Shown here: in pieces, positions 8,967 to 17,447 of the stretch
How positions within the stretch are numbered: the stretch's first letter is position 1
Layout of the letters: each line of letters opens with the position of its first letter
Assembly (NCBI RefSeq): GCF_030272895.1
Contig: NZ_JALRNF010000002.1
Span: forward strand, 158,184 to 222,183
Source of the DNA: Pseudomonas sp. BGr12
Lineage (GTDB): Bacteria; Pseudomonadota; Gammaproteobacteria; Pseudomonadales; Pseudomonadaceae
Reading direction: 5' to 3'
DNA length: 64,000 nt
Position numbers and translations under genes: made by a program
Notes under the pieces: model-generated
Told to the model about the DNA's origin: nothing
The model's database searches: none
What the model saw: only the letters and a program-made list of their open reading frames with translations

Positions 8967-10133
8967 TCACTGGTCGAGTGCGGTGAACAGCGCGTGGGCC
9001 GCTTTCACCCGCTCGTCATTGGGGTAGTTCTTGTTCGCCAGCAGCACGATGCCGATACGTTTGGACGGCACGAAGGCCACGTAGGCGCCAAAGCCATTGG
9101 TCGAGCCGGTCTTGTTCAGCAGGGTGTCCGGCGGCAGGCGGGTCGGCTTGAGCCAGGTCACCGGATGTGGCTTGAGGGCCATGGCGGTCGAGTTGCCCTT
9201 GAGCAGGTGTCGCAGGCTGGTCGGGTAGCGATAAGTTTCCCAGCCCAGGCCCTGGGTCATCTCGCCGACCCGGTAATAGCCGGTCTGGGTCAGGGCGATG
9301 GCGCGCTGCAGGTCGATGCTCAGCGACTGCGGCTGCATCTGCAGTTCCACGAAGTGCAGCAGGTCGCTGGCCGTGGTTTTCACCCCGTAGGCCTCGGCAT
9401 CCAGCGGCCCGGGGCCGACCCGTACCGCCTGGTTACCCTTGGTATAGCCTTGGGCGTAGTGCCCTTCCTGCTCGGCCGGTACTTGCAGGTAGGTGTGTTG
9501 CAGGCCCAATTGCGGCAGCAACTCGTCGGTCATCACCTCGGTGAAGGGTTTACCCAGGCTCTTGGCCGCCAGGTAGCCGAACAGGCCGAGGCTCGGGTTG
9601 GAATACAGCCGGTGGGTGCCGGGGGCGTAGTCAGGTTTCCACTGGGCGTAATAACGGATGACGTCTTTCTCGTCCTTGACCTTGTCGGGGAACTGCAAGG
9701 GCAGGCCGCCGGCGCTGTAGGTGCCGAGGTTGAGCAGGGTGATGCCTTCGAACGCGCTGCCCTTGAGGGCCGGCCAGTGCTTGCTGGCCACATCGCCCAG
9801 GTTGAGCTTGCGGTGGGCCTGGGCGAAACCTGCCAGGGTGGCGGTGAAGGTCTTGCTCACCGAGCCGATCTCGAACAGGGTGTCGGCGTCCACCGGCTGG
9901 TTGGCCTGTATCGAGGCGACGCCGTAGTTGAACACATACTGCTTGCCGTCGACCGACAGGGCGACCGCCATGCCGGGAATGGCCTGCTGCTGCATCAGCG
10001 GACGGATCGTGGCCTCGACGCTGGCGGCGACCTGTTCGTCGGTGAGCGGGGCGGCCAGGCTCTGGCCGGCGCCGATCATCAGGGCGAGCCCCGCCACCAT
10101 CGCGGGCGTGATGCTGCTGTCAGGGTGATTCAT
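8967..10133 (-). CDS. ampC: Class C beta-lactamase
   Basis: Periplasmic serine beta-lactamase (cephalosporinase) of 388 aa. A signal peptide spans about residues 1-28 (ending SLAA). The three active-site motifs are intact: S91-V-S-K94, Y177-S-N179 and K341-T-G343. Start at the ATG at 10133, because GGAAG lies eight bases upstream; an ATG five codons earlier has no ribosome site. Its start overlaps the end of the upstream AraC-type gene by 14 bases. No ampR gene is adjacent, unlike the classical inducible arrangement. Confidence 0.92.
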   Translation of the reverse strand: MNHPDSSITPAMVAGLALMIGAGQSLAAPLTDEQVAASVEATIRPLMQQQAIPGMAVALSVDGKQYVFNYGVASIQANQPVDADTLFEIGSVSKTFTATLAGFAQAHRKLNLGDVASKHWPALKGSAFEGITLLNLGTYSAGGLPLQFPDKVKDEKDVIRYYAQWKPDYAPGTHRLYSNPSLGLFGYLAAKSLGKPFTEVMTDELLPQLGLQHTYLQVPAEQEGHYAQGYTKGNQAVRVGPGPLDAEAYGVKTTASDLLHFVELQMQPQSLSIDLQRAIALTQTGYYRVGEMTQGLGWETYRYPTSLRHLLKGNSTAMALKPHPVTWLKPTRLPPDTLLNKTGSTNGFGAYVAFVPSKRIGIVLLANKNYPNDERVKAAHALFTALDQ

Positions 10134-10962
10134 CAAACAAGCTTCCATGTGTATTGATCTGATTGAGCGGCTGGCGAAACAACGCCCCGGGCGGCACGCC
10201 GAACTGCTTACCGAACGCGGCGATGAAGGCCGACAGCGATTCGTAGCCGCAGGCCAGGGCTACGTCGGTGACACGCTCGCCACGCTCCAGCGCGGGCAGT
10301 GCGCTCAACAGGCGCATGCGCTGGCGCCAGAGGCGAAAGCTCAAGCCGGTTTCGCGCAGGAACAAACGGCTCAAGGTCTTTTCCGAGACGCCCTGCTGAG
10401 CGGCCCAGTCACTCAGGCGGGTGTCGGCGTCCGGTTGCGCCTGCAACTGCCGGCACAGTTCGCGCAGGCGCTCGTCGAGGGGCAGGGGCAGCATCAACTG
10501 CTGCTGCGCCGCCTGTGCCAGTTGGTCGAGCAGCACCTGCACCAGGCGCCCGTCGGCGCCCAGGGGATCGTAATGCACCGGCCCTTCGCTGAAGGTGCGG
10601 ATCAGCTCGCGCAGCAGCGGGGTAATCGCGATCACCTGGCACTCGGCGGGCGACCAGAGGGCCGGCGGCCGTTCCAGGTAGAGGCTGCGCAGGCAGGTCT
10701 GGCCAGGGCAACTGACCCGGTGGCGGACCTGCGCCGGGATCCACACCGCGCGCTGCGGTGGCACCAGGTAGAAACCGGCGTCGGTATGCACCTCCAGCAC
10801 CCCGTCGATGGCATAGGACAACTGCCCCCAGGGATGGGCGTGGCGGTAGCCCAGGACGATGTTGGGCAGGGCCTGGAGGTGGCCGTAGACCGGGCGCGGC
10901 AGCTGGGTCAACTGCTCCAGGGCCTGGGGCTCGGGCAGGGTGGGTTGTCCGTTTGGCGACAC
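10120..10962 (-). CDS. AraC-family transcriptional regulator
   Basis: Regulator of 280 aa. The N-terminal cupin-like sensor domain (about 38-100, with HAHPWGQLSYAIDGVLEV) precedes a C-terminal AraC DNA-binding domain (about 165-260, with GVSEKTLSRLFLRETGLSF and VTDVALACGYESLSAFIAAFGKQFG). GTG start at 10962 with no good ribosome site. It overlaps ampC by 14 bases, so the two are translationally coupled. It is also divergent from the BASS-type transporter at 11042, a pairing common for this subfamily, so that transporter is a likely target. Confidence 0.85.
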   Translation of the reverse strand: MSPNGQPTLPEPQALEQLTQLPRPVYGHLQALPNIVLGYRHAHPWGQLSYAIDGVLEVHTDAGFYLVPPQRAVWIPAQVRHRVSCPGQTCLRSLYLERPPALWSPAECQVIAITPLLRELIRTFSEGPVHYDPLGADGRLVQVLLDQLAQAAQQQLMLPLPLDERLRELCRQLQAQPDADTRLSDWAAQQGVSEKTLSRLFLRETGLSFRLWRQRMRLLSALPALERGERVTDVALACGYESLSAFIAAFGKQFGVPPGALFRQPLNQINTHGSLFDESP

Positions 10963-11041
10963 TGGCGGGGTGCTGGCGTTAGTGACAAAGGTGCGCAGAC
11001 CTTATCGTCTGCCTCGCCACCTTAACAAGTCGGAATTGACC

Positions 11042-12034
11042 ATGAAGTACCTGCGGATGCTGTTCGACAACTTCACCCTGGCCCTGCTCGGGGTGATCCT
11101 CGTCGCCACCGTGCTGCCCTGCGAAGGCGACGGCGCCCGGGTGTTCGGCGGGCTGACCAACCTGGCCATCGGCCTGTTGTTCTTCCTGCACGGCGCCAAG
11201 CTGTCGCGCGAGGCGGTGGTGGCCGGGGCCGGACACTGGCGCCTGCACCTGCTGGTGTTCACCTGCACCTTCGTGATGTTTCCGCTGCTGGGCCTGGCGC
11301 TCAAGCCGCTGTTCCTGCCACTGATCGGCGATGAGTTGTACCTGGGTGTGCTCTATCTCTGCGCCTTGCCGGCCACGGTGCAATCGGCCATTGCCTTCAC
11401 CTCGCTAGCGCGCGGTAACGTGCCGGCGGCGATCTGCAGCGCGGCGGCGTCGAGCCTGCTGGGCATCGTCCTGACGCCCTTGCTGGTGGTGTTGCTGATG
11501 GGCGTGGAGGGCGACAGCGGCTCGAGCCTGGACGCGGTATTGAAAATTGTCCTGCAACTGCTGGTGCCCTTTGTCGCCGGGCAACTGGCGCGGCGCTGGA
11601 TCGGCCACTGGGTGGCGCGCAATGCCCGCTGGCTGAAGTTCGTCGACCAGGGCTCGATCCTGCTGGTGGTCTACAGCGCCTTCAGCGATGCAGTGGTCAG
11701 CGGCCTGTGGCACGCGGTGGCGCCGCCGCGGCTGGCGGCCCTGGTGCTGGTCTGCTGTGTGTTGCTGGCGCTGGTGCTGGGAGGTACGGCGAGCCTGGGG
11801 CGACGATTGGGTTTCGACCTCGAAGACCGTATCACCATCCTGTTCGCCGGCTCGAAAAAGAGCATGGCCACCGGCGTGCCGATGGCCCAGGTGCTGTTCG
11901 TCGGCGGCGGCATCGGGGCGATGATCCTGCCGTTGATGATCTTCCACCAGATCCAGTTGATGGTCTGCGCGGTGCTGGCCCAGCGCTACGCGGCCCGTAC
12001 GCAGGCGTCGGCGCTGGGAGCAGATCCCTTTTGA
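11042..12034 (+). CDS. Bile acid:sodium symporter family protein (YfeH type)
   Basis: Integral membrane protein of 330 aa with about nine or ten hydrophobic segments, of the BASS/SBF-like family. Family-typical parts are the early LTNLAIGLLFFLHGAKLS, ALPATVQSAIAFTSLARGN and FAGSKKSMATGVPMAQVLF (the crossover helix region). The transported substrate is unknown; bile acids are only the name of the family. Divergent from the AraC-type gene, with 79 bases between starts. Confidence 0.85.
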   Translation: MKYLRMLFDNFTLALLGVILVATVLPCEGDGARVFGGLTNLAIGLLFFLHGAKLSREAVVAGAGHWRLHLLVFTCTFVMFPLLGLALKPLFLPLIGDELYLGVLYLCALPATVQSAIAFTSLARGNVPAAICSAAASSLLGIVLTPLLVVLLMGVEGDSGSSLDAVLKIVLQLLVPFVAGQLARRWIGHWVARNARWLKFVDQGSILLVVYSAFSDAVVSGLWHAVAPPRLAALVLVCCVLLALVLGGTASLGRRLGFDLEDRITILFAGSKKSMATGVPMAQVLFVGGGIGAMILPLMIFHQIQLMVCAVLAQRYAARTQASALGADPF

Positions 12035-12094
12035 GCGGCAGTTGTGTGCGGGATTCGCCAGCCAATGCCTTGCGGGGATACGGCGGAACAACGG

Positions 12095-12111
12095 TATAAT
12101 GTAATATTATA
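12095..12111. promoter_or_regulatory. AT-rich palindrome with perfect -10 box upstream of the membrane acyltransferase-like gene
   Basis: TATAATGTAATATTATA is a near-perfect 17-bp palindrome (one mismatched pair) lying 20 bases upstream of the ATG at 12131. Its left end is a consensus TATAAT; a TTGCGG at 12070-12075 is a weak -35 candidate with 19-bp spacing. It looks like an operator overlapping a promoter, of the kind bound by Zur/Fur-like or ArsR-like repressors; the regulator is unknown. Confidence 0.5.
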
Positions 12112-12130
12112 TCGTAATAATAGGTGTTAC

Positions 12131-13273
12131 ATGCCGCCAGCCAGTGCCCGCCTGCAGTCCATCGACGCCCTGCGCGGGCTGGTGATGCTGTTCATGCTGC
12201 TCGACCATGTGCGCGAGACCTTCTTCCTCCATCGCCAGGTCGGCGACCCGATGGAGGCTGCGAACGTCGCTCCCGAGCTGTTCTTCACCCGGCTACTCAG
12301 CGCCCTGTGCGCGCCGGTATTCATCTTCCTGACCGGTTTGTCGGCCTGGCTCTACAGCCAGAAACACAGCCGCGCCGACACCTCGCGGTTCCTGCTGAAA
12401 CGCGGCCTGTTCCTGGTGCTGCTGGAGCTGACCCTGGTCAACCTGGCCTGGAACGGCACCTTGTTAGCGCAAACGCTGTGGTTGCAGGTGATCTGGTGCA
12501 TCGGCCTGTGCATGATCGTCCTGGCGGCGGCCCTGCACCTGCCGCGCGGGCTGTTGCTGGGGCTGGGGGCGTTGATCGTCGGCGGGCACAACCTGCTCGA
12601 TCCGCTGGTGCTGGGCCCCGGTTCGCCCTGGTTCACTCCCTGGGCGATCCTGCACCAGCGCGATTTCATTGAACTGGGCGAGGTTACCCGGGCGCGCACC
12701 ACCTACCCGGTGCTGCCGTGGATCGGGGTGATCCTGCTGGGCTGGGGCGTGGGGCCCTGGTTCGCCCAGGGCGTGCCGGCCAGGCGGCGTGTGCGGCGCT
12801 TGCTGGGCTGGGGCGGCGGCCTGCTGCTGGCGTTCGTCGGCCTGCGCTACCTCAATGGCTACGGCGAGCAACCCTGGGTGGCCATGGGCGATGCGCTGCG
12901 TACCACCATGAGTTTTCTCAGTGCGCGCAAATACCCACCCTCGCTGTTGTTCCTGCTGCCGACCCTGGGCCTGGGCCTGGTGTTGCTGGCCGTGCTCGAG
13001 CGCCAGCAGGCGCGGCGCTGGGTGCCGGTACTGGCGCTGTTCGGGGCGGCGCCGATGTTCTTCTACCTGCTGCACCTGTATGTGCTCAAGGCGCTGTACC
13101 TGGCGGCCGTGGCGGTGTGGGGCCTGAACCAGGGACAGTACTTCGGCTTTGAAGGGGTCGGCGGCGTATGGCTGTGCAGCCTGGCCCTGGCGTTGCTGCT
13201 GTATGTCCCGACGCGCTGGTTCGCGGCGCTGAAACAGCGGCGTCGGGATATCGCCTGGCTCAAGTACTTCTGA
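12131..13273 (+). CDS. Membrane protein of the DUF1624 / heparan-alpha-glucosaminide N-acetyltransferase-like family
   Basis: Polytopic inner-membrane protein of 380 aa with about eight to ten hydrophobic helices. The N-terminus RLQSIDALRGLVMLFMLLDH (the R-x2-x-D-x-LRG pattern and the conserved His of the family), followed by APVFIFLTGLSAWLY, is characteristic of DUF1624/HGSNAT-like acyltransferases. In bacteria their role is mostly unknown. The C-terminus PMFFYLLHLYVLK matches the end of such proteins. It stands alone with its own AT-rich promoter region. Confidence 0.75.
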   Translation: MPPASARLQSIDALRGLVMLFMLLDHVRETFFLHRQVGDPMEAANVAPELFFTRLLSALCAPVFIFLTGLSAWLYSQKHSRADTSRFLLKRGLFLVLLELTLVNLAWNGTLLAQTLWLQVIWCIGLCMIVLAAALHLPRGLLLGLGALIVGGHNLLDPLVLGPGSPWFTPWAILHQRDFIELGEVTRARTTYPVLPWIGVILLGWGVGPWFAQGVPARRRVRRLLGWGGGLLLAFVGLRYLNGYGEQPWVAMGDALRTTMSFLSARKYPPSLLFLLPTLGLGLVLLAVLERQQARRWVPVLALFGAAPMFFYLLHLYVLKALYLAAVAVWGLNQGQYFGFEGVGGVWLCSLALALLLYVPTRWFAALKQRRRDIAWLKYF

Positions 13274-13279
13274 GCCGGG

Positions 13280-14005
13280 TCATTCGTGGCAGCAGTGCTT
13301 GGCGGCTTCGGCGCCCTCGTAGCGGTCGTGATGGCGAACCCAGTCCATGGTGCCTTCCTCGTTGCGGCCCTTGGGCATCAGGTCGAGGAAGTTGTAGGCG
13401 CCGACCAGGATGTCCAGGCCTCGGGCATAGCTTGAGTAGGTGTGGAAGATCGTGCCGCCCGCATCGCGATAGAACACGCTCAGGCCCGGCAGCTCGGTCT
13501 CGTTGCCGGCATAGGGCTCGTAGTTGTACTGGTTGATGCCCTCGGCGCCGGCGCTGACGCCGAACTCCTGGTTGAAGCTGCTGGCGTGGGACGAGACCCA
13601 GGGGAAGGTCCAGCCCATGCGTTGCTTGAACGCCTGGAACTGGGCGAAGGGCGCGTGGGACACGGCCACCAGCGAGACATCGTGATGGGCCAGGTGCAGG
13701 TTGGCGCCGTCGAAATGGTCGGCCAGGAACGAACAGCCGCTGCAGCCTTCGCTCCAGCCGTCGCCGAACATGAAGTGGTAGACCAGCAGTTGGCTGCGTC
13801 CGGCGAACAGGTCGGCCAGGCTCAGGCGGCCCTGGGGGCCTTCGAAGCTGTAGGCCTGGTCGATACGCACCCAGGGCAGGGCGCGGCGGGCCCTGGCGAG
13901 TTCGTCGCGCTGGTGGGTCAGGGCCTTTTCGTGCAGCAGCAACTGGCGGCGGGCGCTGAGCCATTCGCTGCGCGAGACCACCTGCGGGTTGTGATAGTTG
14001 TCCAT
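13280..14005 (-). CDS. DUF899 thioredoxin-like family protein
   Basis: Protein of 241 aa with the DUF899 signature: VSRSEWLSARRQLL near the start, LLVYHFMFGDGWSEGCSGCS (a CxxC in the thioredoxin active-site position), then FLADHFDG and the C-terminal LDLMPKGRNE. No signal peptide. Family members are annotated as thioredoxin-like with no settled reaction. The ATG at 14005 fits homologues; an extension to 14128 is not conserved-looking. It is convergent with the acyltransferase-like gene, with six bases between stops. Confidence 0.85.
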   Translation of the reverse strand: MDNYHNPQVVSRSEWLSARRQLLLHEKALTHQRDELARARRALPWVRIDQAYSFEGPQGRLSLADLFAGRSQLLVYHFMFGDGWSEGCSGCSFLADHFDGANLHLAHHDVSLVAVSHAPFAQFQAFKQRMGWTFPWVSSHASSFNQEFGVSAGAEGINQYNYEPYAGNETELPGLSVFYRDAGGTIFHTYSSYARGLDILVGAYNFLDLMPKGRNEEGTMDWVRHHDRYEGAEAAKHCCHE

Positions 14006-14268
14006 GGGTACGCTCCGGTGGGGGGAATGTACGGATGGTCGATTGCCGGCGCAGGGTTTCGACAGCGCAGGTGAATCGGGCGATGAACGGTGCCGGTTTG
14101 CGCCTGCAGGCGGTCGCGCCGCCGGCATATTTTGCGATTCTGGGGAACTAACTACACTAGGATTTCTCTATGATGGCATCGGCCAGCCAGCGGGGGGCAT
14201 TGTAAGGTGACCGCCGCCTGATTAGACTGCGCCGAATTTCGTACGCAAAGCCCTTGTTAAGGACGTAT

Positions 14269-15108
14269 ATGATCAAGAAATGCTTGTTCCCGGCTGCCGG
14301 TTACGGCACCCGCTTCCTGCCTGCAACCAAAGCCATGCCCAAGGAAATGCTGCCGGTGGTGAACAAGCCACTGATCCAGTACGGCGTTGAAGAAGCGCTG
14401 GATGCTGGGCTGAACGAGATTTCCATTGTTACCGGTCGCGGCAAACGCGCCCTGGAAGACCACTTCGACATCAGCTACGAGCTGGAAAACCAGATCAAGG
14501 GCACCGACAAGGAAAAATACCTGGTCGGTATCCGCCGTCTGCTCGACGAGTGCTCGTTCTCCTACACCCGCCAGACCGAAATGAAAGGCCTGGGCCACGC
14601 GATCCTGACCGGTCGCCCGCTGATCGGTGACGAGCCGTTCGCCGTGGTGCTGGCCGACGACCTGTGCGTCAACCTCGAAGGTGACGGCGTACTCAAGCAG
14701 ATGGTCAAGCTGTACAAGCAGTACCGCTGCACCATCGTTGCCATCATGGAAGTCGACCCGCAGGAAACCAGCAAGTACGGCGTGATCGCCGGCGACCTGA
14801 TCGGTGACGACCTGTACCGTGTACGCAACATGGTCGAGAAGCCAAAGCCGGAAGATGCACCGTCGAACCTGGCGATCATCGGTCGCTACATCATGACCCC
14901 GGACATCTTCAAGCTGATCGAAGAAACCGAGCCGGGCAAGGGCGGTGAAATCCAGATCACCGACGCACTGATGAAGCAGGCCCAGGACGGCTGCGTGATC
15001 GCCTACAAGTTCAAGGGCAAGCGTTTCGACTGCGGTGGCGCCGAAGGCTACATCGAGGCGACCAACTTCTGCTTCGAGAACTTCTACAAGACCGGCAAGG
15101 CTTACTGA
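14269..15108 (+). CDS. galU: UTP-glucose-1-phosphate uridylyltransferase
   Basis: Makes UDP-glucose from UTP and glucose 1-phosphate for LPS, exopolysaccharide and trehalose pathways; cytoplasmic. At 279 aa it equals the P. aeruginosa enzyme in length. The N-terminal nucleotide motif AAGYGTRFLPATKAMPKEMLP-like segment starts at residue 8; VVLADDLC and the EKPKPEDAPSNLA region follow, then KGGEIQITDAL. An AAGGA ribosome site precedes the ATG at 14269. The 263 bases upstream (14006-14268) hold no gene that I can see. A strong terminator follows the stop. Confidence 0.95.
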   Translation: MIKKCLFPAAGYGTRFLPATKAMPKEMLPVVNKPLIQYGVEEALDAGLNEISIVTGRGKRALEDHFDISYELENQIKGTDKEKYLVGIRRLLDECSFSYTRQTEMKGLGHAILTGRPLIGDEPFAVVLADDLCVNLEGDGVLKQMVKLYKQYRCTIVAIMEVDPQETSKYGVIAGDLIGDDLYRVRNMVEKPKPEDAPSNLAIIGRYIMTPDIFKLIEETEPGKGGEIQITDALMKQAQDGCVIAYKFKGKRFDCGGAEGYIEATNFCFENFYKTGKAY

Positions 15109-15125
15109 GTCCTCGGTGTTGTCTG

Positions 15126-15153
15126 AAAAAGCCACCTTCGGGTGGCTTTTTTG
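15126..15153 (+). terminator. Rho-independent terminator of galU
   Basis: AAAAAGCCACC-TTCG-GGTGGCTTTTTT: an 11-bp stem with a TTCG tetraloop and a T run, 18 bases after the galU stop. The A tract on the other strand could make it work in both directions. Confidence 0.92.
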
Positions 15154-15203
15154 TTCCCGGCTGGTGAGTCGGGGTATGCTGTCGGCCTGGCAAGGAGACT
15201 GAA

Positions 15204-16559
15204 ATGGCCTACGATTTTGATCTGTTCGTGATTGGTGCCGGTTCCGGCGGTGTGCGTGCTGCGCGTTTTGCGGCGGGCTTCGGCGCGAAAGTGGCGGTGG
15301 CCGAAAGCCGTTACTTGGGCGGCACCTGTGTCAACGTCGGCTGCGTGCCGAAAAAGCTGCTGGTCTATGGTGCGCATTTTGCCGATGACTTCGAGCAGGC
15401 CGCAGGCTTTGGCTGGTCGCTGGAAGATGCCCAGTTCGAATGGGGCAAGCTGATCGCCAACAAGAACCGCGAGATCGAGCGGCTCAACGGCATCTACCGC
15501 AACCTTCTGGTCAACAGCGGCGTGACCTTGCTCGAAGGCCACGCCAAGCTGACCGGCGCCCATGAAGTGGAAGTCGAGGGCCAGCGCTACAGCGCCGAGC
15601 ACATCCTCATCGCCACCGGCGGCTGGCCGCAGGTGCCGGACATTCCGGGCAAGGAACTGGCCATCAGTTCCAACGAAGCTTTCTTCCTCAAGGACCTGCC
15701 CAAGCGCGTGCTGGTGGTCGGTGGCGGTTATATCGCCGTCGAATTCGCTGGCATCTTCCAAGGACTGGGGGCGAAAACCACCTTGCTCTACCGCGGTGAC
15801 ATGTTCCTGCGCGGCTTCGATGGCGGGGTGCGCACGCACCTGAAGGAAGAGCTGGAAAAACGCGGCCTGAGCCTCAAGTTCAACAGCGACATCGCGCGTA
15901 TCGAGCGCCAGGACGACGGCAGCCTCAAGGCCACCCTCAAGGACGGTCGCGAGCTGGTCGCCGACTGTGTGTTCTACGCCACCGGGCGGCGGCCGATGCT
16001 CGACAACCTGGGCCTGGAAAACACCGGTGTGGAGCTCGATGCCCGTGGCTTCATCCGTGTCGATGACCTGTACCAGACCACCGAGCCATCGATCCTGGCC
16101 GTTGGCGATGTGATCGGGCGGGTGCAACTGACCCCGGTCGCCCTGGCCGAAGGCATGGCCGTGGCCCGTCGCCTGTTCAAGCCCGAGCAGTACCGCCCGG
16201 TGGACTACCAGAACATCCCGACCGCGGTGTTCAGCCAGCCACCGATCGGCACGGTCGGCCTGACCGAGGAGCAGGCGCTGGAGCAGGGGTACAAGGTGCA
16301 GATCTTCGAAAGCCGTTTCCGGCCGATGAAGCTGACCCTGACCGAGGTCCAGGAAAAGACCCTGATGAAACTGGTGGTCGATGCCGACACCGACCGGGTG
16401 CTGGGTTGCCACATGGTCGGCCCGGATGCCGGCGAGATCATCCAGGGCCTGGGCATCGCCCTCAAGGCCGGGGCGACCAAGCAGCAGTTCGACGAGACCA
16501 TCGGCGTGCACCCGACGGCGGCGGAAGAGTTCGTCACCCTGCGTACGCCTGCGCGTTAA
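15204..16559 (+). CDS. gor: Glutathione-disulfide reductase
   Basis: FAD enzyme that reduces oxidised glutathione with NADPH; cytoplasmic. At 451 aa it fits the family. The FAD motif is [10 protein letters not shown] at residues 11-20, the redox-active disulfide is C42-VNVG-C47, the NADPH domain starts at [12 protein letters not shown] (about 172), and the catalytic His-Glu pair lies in HPTAAEE near the C-terminus. ATG at 15204 with AAGGAG upstream. It is followed by a converging repeat pair before ahpC. Confidence 0.95.
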   Translation: MAYDFDLFVIGAGSGGVRAARFAAGFGAKVAVAESRYLGGTCVNVGCVPKKLLVYGAHFADDFEQAAGFGWSLEDAQFEWGKLIANKNREIERLNGIYRNLLVNSGVTLLEGHAKLTGAHEVEVEGQRYSAEHILIATGGWPQVPDIPGKELAISSNEAFFLKDLPKRVLVVGGGYIAVEFAGIFQGLGAKTTLLYRGDMFLRGFDGGVRTHLKEELEKRGLSLKFNSDIARIERQDDGSLKATLKDGRELVADCVFYATGRRPMLDNLGLENTGVELDARGFIRVDDLYQTTEPSILAVGDVIGRVQLTPVALAEGMAVARRLFKPEQYRPVDYQNIPTAVFSQPPIGTVGLTEEQALEQGYKVQIFESRFRPMKLTLTEVQEKTLMKLVVDADTDRVLGCHMVGPDAGEIIQGLGIALKAGATKQQFDETIGVHPTAAEEFVTLRTPAR

Positions 16560-16568
16560 GCTACCTCA

Positions 16569-16624
16569 ATCGCGGGGCAAGCCCGCTCCTACGGATCTAG
16601 GTAGGAGCGGGCTTGCCCCGCGAT
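16569..16624. repeat. REP-like inverted pair (type A, Pu-inward)
   Basis: ATCGCGGGGCAAGCCCGCTCCTAC at 16569-16592 and its reverse complement ending at 16624, separated by eight bases. Each unit also contains a short internal palindrome (GCGGGGCAAGCCCGC). It lies between gor and ahpC, 9 bases after the gor stop, and could stabilise the 3' end of that transcript. Confidence 0.9.
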
Positions 16625-16762
16625 AGCATCAAAACCGCTATCGACATCCCCACCTTATAGCCAAAACCAATCGGCAACATCAGCTTTGCCAATGAGCATT
16701 GATCCAATGTATTGGCTACGATTCTCCCATCAGTTTTTTCAACCCCTGAAGGAGAGTCACTC

Positions 16763-17326
16763 ATGCCTATCATCAACAGCCAGGTTAAACCGTTCAAAGC
16801 CACAGCTTACCACCAGGGCAAGTTCGTCGAAGTGTCTGAAGCCGACCTGAAGGGCAAATGGTCCGTGGTCTTCTTCTACCCGGCCGACTTCACCTTCGTC
16901 TGCCCGACCGAGCTGGGCGACCTGGCCGACAACTACGCCGAGTTCAAAGACCTGGGCGTGGAAATCTACGGCGTGTCCACCGACACCCACTTCACCCACA
17001 AGGCCTGGCACGACACCTCGGACACCATCGGCAAGATCCAGTACCCACTGATCGGTGACCCGACCCACGTCATCTCGCGCAACTTCGACGTGCTGATCGA
17101 AGAAGCCGGTATCGCCGACCGTGGCACCTTCGTGATCAACCCGGAAGGCCAGATCAAGATCGTCGAACTGAACGACGGTGGCGTAGGCCGCGACGCCAGC
17201 GAACTGCTGCGCAAGATCAAGGCTGCCCAGTACGTCGCTGCCCACCCAGGCGAAGTCTGCCCGGCCAAGTGGAAAGAAGGCGAAGCCACCCTGGCGCCAT
17301 CGCTGGACCTGGTCGGCAAGATCTAA
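16763..17326 (+). CDS. ahpC: Alkyl hydroperoxide reductase subunit C (typical 2-Cys peroxiredoxin)
   Basis: Peroxidase subunit that reduces H2O2 and organic peroxides, recycled by AhpF. At 187 aa it matches the enteric AhpC. Peroxidatic C47 lies in FTFVCPTE and resolving C166 in GEVCPAKW. The ATG at 16763 has AAGGAG six bases upstream. The preceding 140 bases contain the promoter; in other pseudomonads this is OxyR-controlled, but I could not fix an OxyR site by eye. It is separated from ahpF by a terminator-like hairpin. Confidence 0.96.
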   Translation: MPIINSQVKPFKATAYHQGKFVEVSEADLKGKWSVVFFYPADFTFVCPTELGDLADNYAEFKDLGVEIYGVSTDTHFTHKAWHDTSDTIGKIQYPLIGDPTHVISRNFDVLIEEAGIADRGTFVINPEGQIKIVELNDGGVGRDASELLRKIKAAQYVAAHPGEVCPAKWKEGEATLAPSLDLVGKI

Positions 17327-17386
17327 GACCGTGAGCCAGCCGAGGGCGGTGGCCGCCCGCACCTGACGTTGTCACCGCCCCGCAAG

Positions 17387-17412
17387 ACGCCCGGGCGCTT
17401 TCGCCCGGGCGT
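17387..17412 (+). terminator. Strong hairpin between ahpC and ahpF
   Basis: ACGCCCGGGCG-CTTT-CGCCCGGGCGT: an 11-bp GC-rich stem followed by TGTTATTT. It starts 61 bases after the ahpC stop and ends 36 bases before the ahpF ATG, so it should end most ahpC transcripts and let some read-through reach ahpF. Confidence 0.85.
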
Positions 17413-17447
17413 TGTTATTTCTACCGTTTGAAAAAGGAATCGCCCGT

